Shown here in pieces: positions 63,732 through 64,000 of a stretch of DNA of 64,000 bases. The stretch is from assembly GCF_002142215.1 (NCBI RefSeq), contig NZ_NAST01000006.1:54496-118495 (forward strand), in the 5' to 3' direction. The position numbers were made by a program, and so were the translations under genes. The stretch's first letter is position 1. Every line of letters starts with the position of its first letter. The stretch comes from Gilliamella sp. N-G2. Lineage in GTDB: Bacteria > Pseudomonadota > Gammaproteobacteria > Enterobacterales > Orbaceae. A model generated the notes under the pieces. The model ran no database searches, had not been told where the DNA came from, and was given only the letters and a program-made list of their open reading frames with translations.

Positions 63732-64000
63732 ATAAAAAAGACCTCGGTAACTTAATAATTATTTTTTTAATAAAAACAATGAATATTATTCAAAAGTGAT
63801 CGGAGATTTTACAAAAAATATGAATAAATTGTAAGTATCTTAACATCTTAATAGCACAGAGTTCTAAAAAATTCCTAACTAGTCGATAATAAAACAAGAA
63901 TAATAAAAAATTTAGATTGATAATTATGATTATTTCTAGAAATAAAGTAATATATATGAATTAATTTTTAGTACTGTAATAAGTGAGTATGGATTTAACA
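63732..64000. other. Upstream region of acrAB at the window edge
   Basis: 269 AT-rich bp hold the acrAB promoter. In E. coli the repressor gene acrR is divergent here; an ATG at 63989 followed by only four codons could begin such a gene, but this cannot be judged. No AcrR-type dyad was identified. Confidence 0.35.

Noticed and set aside
63989..64000. ATG near the right edge as the start of an acrR-type repressor
   Set aside because: Only four codons are visible, so neither frame nor family can be judged.

Overview
The window is AT-rich (roughly one-third G+C by eye) gammaproteobacterial chromosome. Many gene pairs keep the order known from Escherichia coli: pmbA/yjgA divergent, yhgF(tex)/greB divergent, yhdT-panF-prmA-dusB-fis, yebC-ruvC, murB near birA, acrA-acrB, and yjjI-yjjW beside deo genes. 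This conservation, the low G+C, the short intergenic regions and a type I-F-like CRISPR repeat fit the family Orbaceae, probably Gilliamella (insect-gut symbionts). The assignment is by resemblance only; no rRNA or tRNA gene was found in the window to test it.

Layout. 1-9915: a SulP anion permease cut by the left edge, pmbA, yjgA, ppa, a cold-shock gene with a long leader, gapA, mutS and the quinone-linked D-lactate dehydrogenase dld. 9949-12730: a very AT-rich patch with three genes of unknown function and a frameshifted DUF262-type (GmrSD-like) remnant; this is the only stretch that looks like decayed accessory DNA. 12730-23733: the osmoprotectant porter proP, ypfJ, surE, a SetA/SetB-like sugar exporter, a small CRISPR array (four 28-bp repeats, three 32-bp spacers, no cas genes in the window), a zinc/cadmium ATPase with a His-rich N-terminus, then birA, a YcaD-like porter and murB.

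24205-37286 is the most coherent block. It encodes a route for using extracellular nucleotides: periplasmic CpdB and UshA strip phosphate, NupG imports nucleosides, Add and Cdd deaminate, DeoD and a Firmicutes-like pyrimidine-nucleoside phosphorylase release the base, and DeoB isomerises the sugar phosphate. The block ends in the uncharacterised glycyl radical enzyme YjjI and its activase YjjW. deoC and ribokinase genes are not in the window.

37496-48163: a secreted protein of unknown function, tex and greB, then a PTS operon (mannitol-type EIICB, medium-chain dehydrogenase, split transketolase, EIIA) divergent from a GntR/UTRA regulator. The shared promoter region holds a strong CRP-like site and a perfect 16-bp palindrome. 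The gene set suggests uptake and oxidation of a pentitol such as D-arabitol or xylitol to xylulose 5-phosphate.

48256-64000: ycbX, a secreted ankyrin/Sel1-repeat protein, zapC (with a cluster of five GATC sites upstream), ilvC, yhdT-panF-prmA, dusB-fis, yebC-ruvC (without ruvAB next to it), and the AcrAB-type efflux pump at the right edge.
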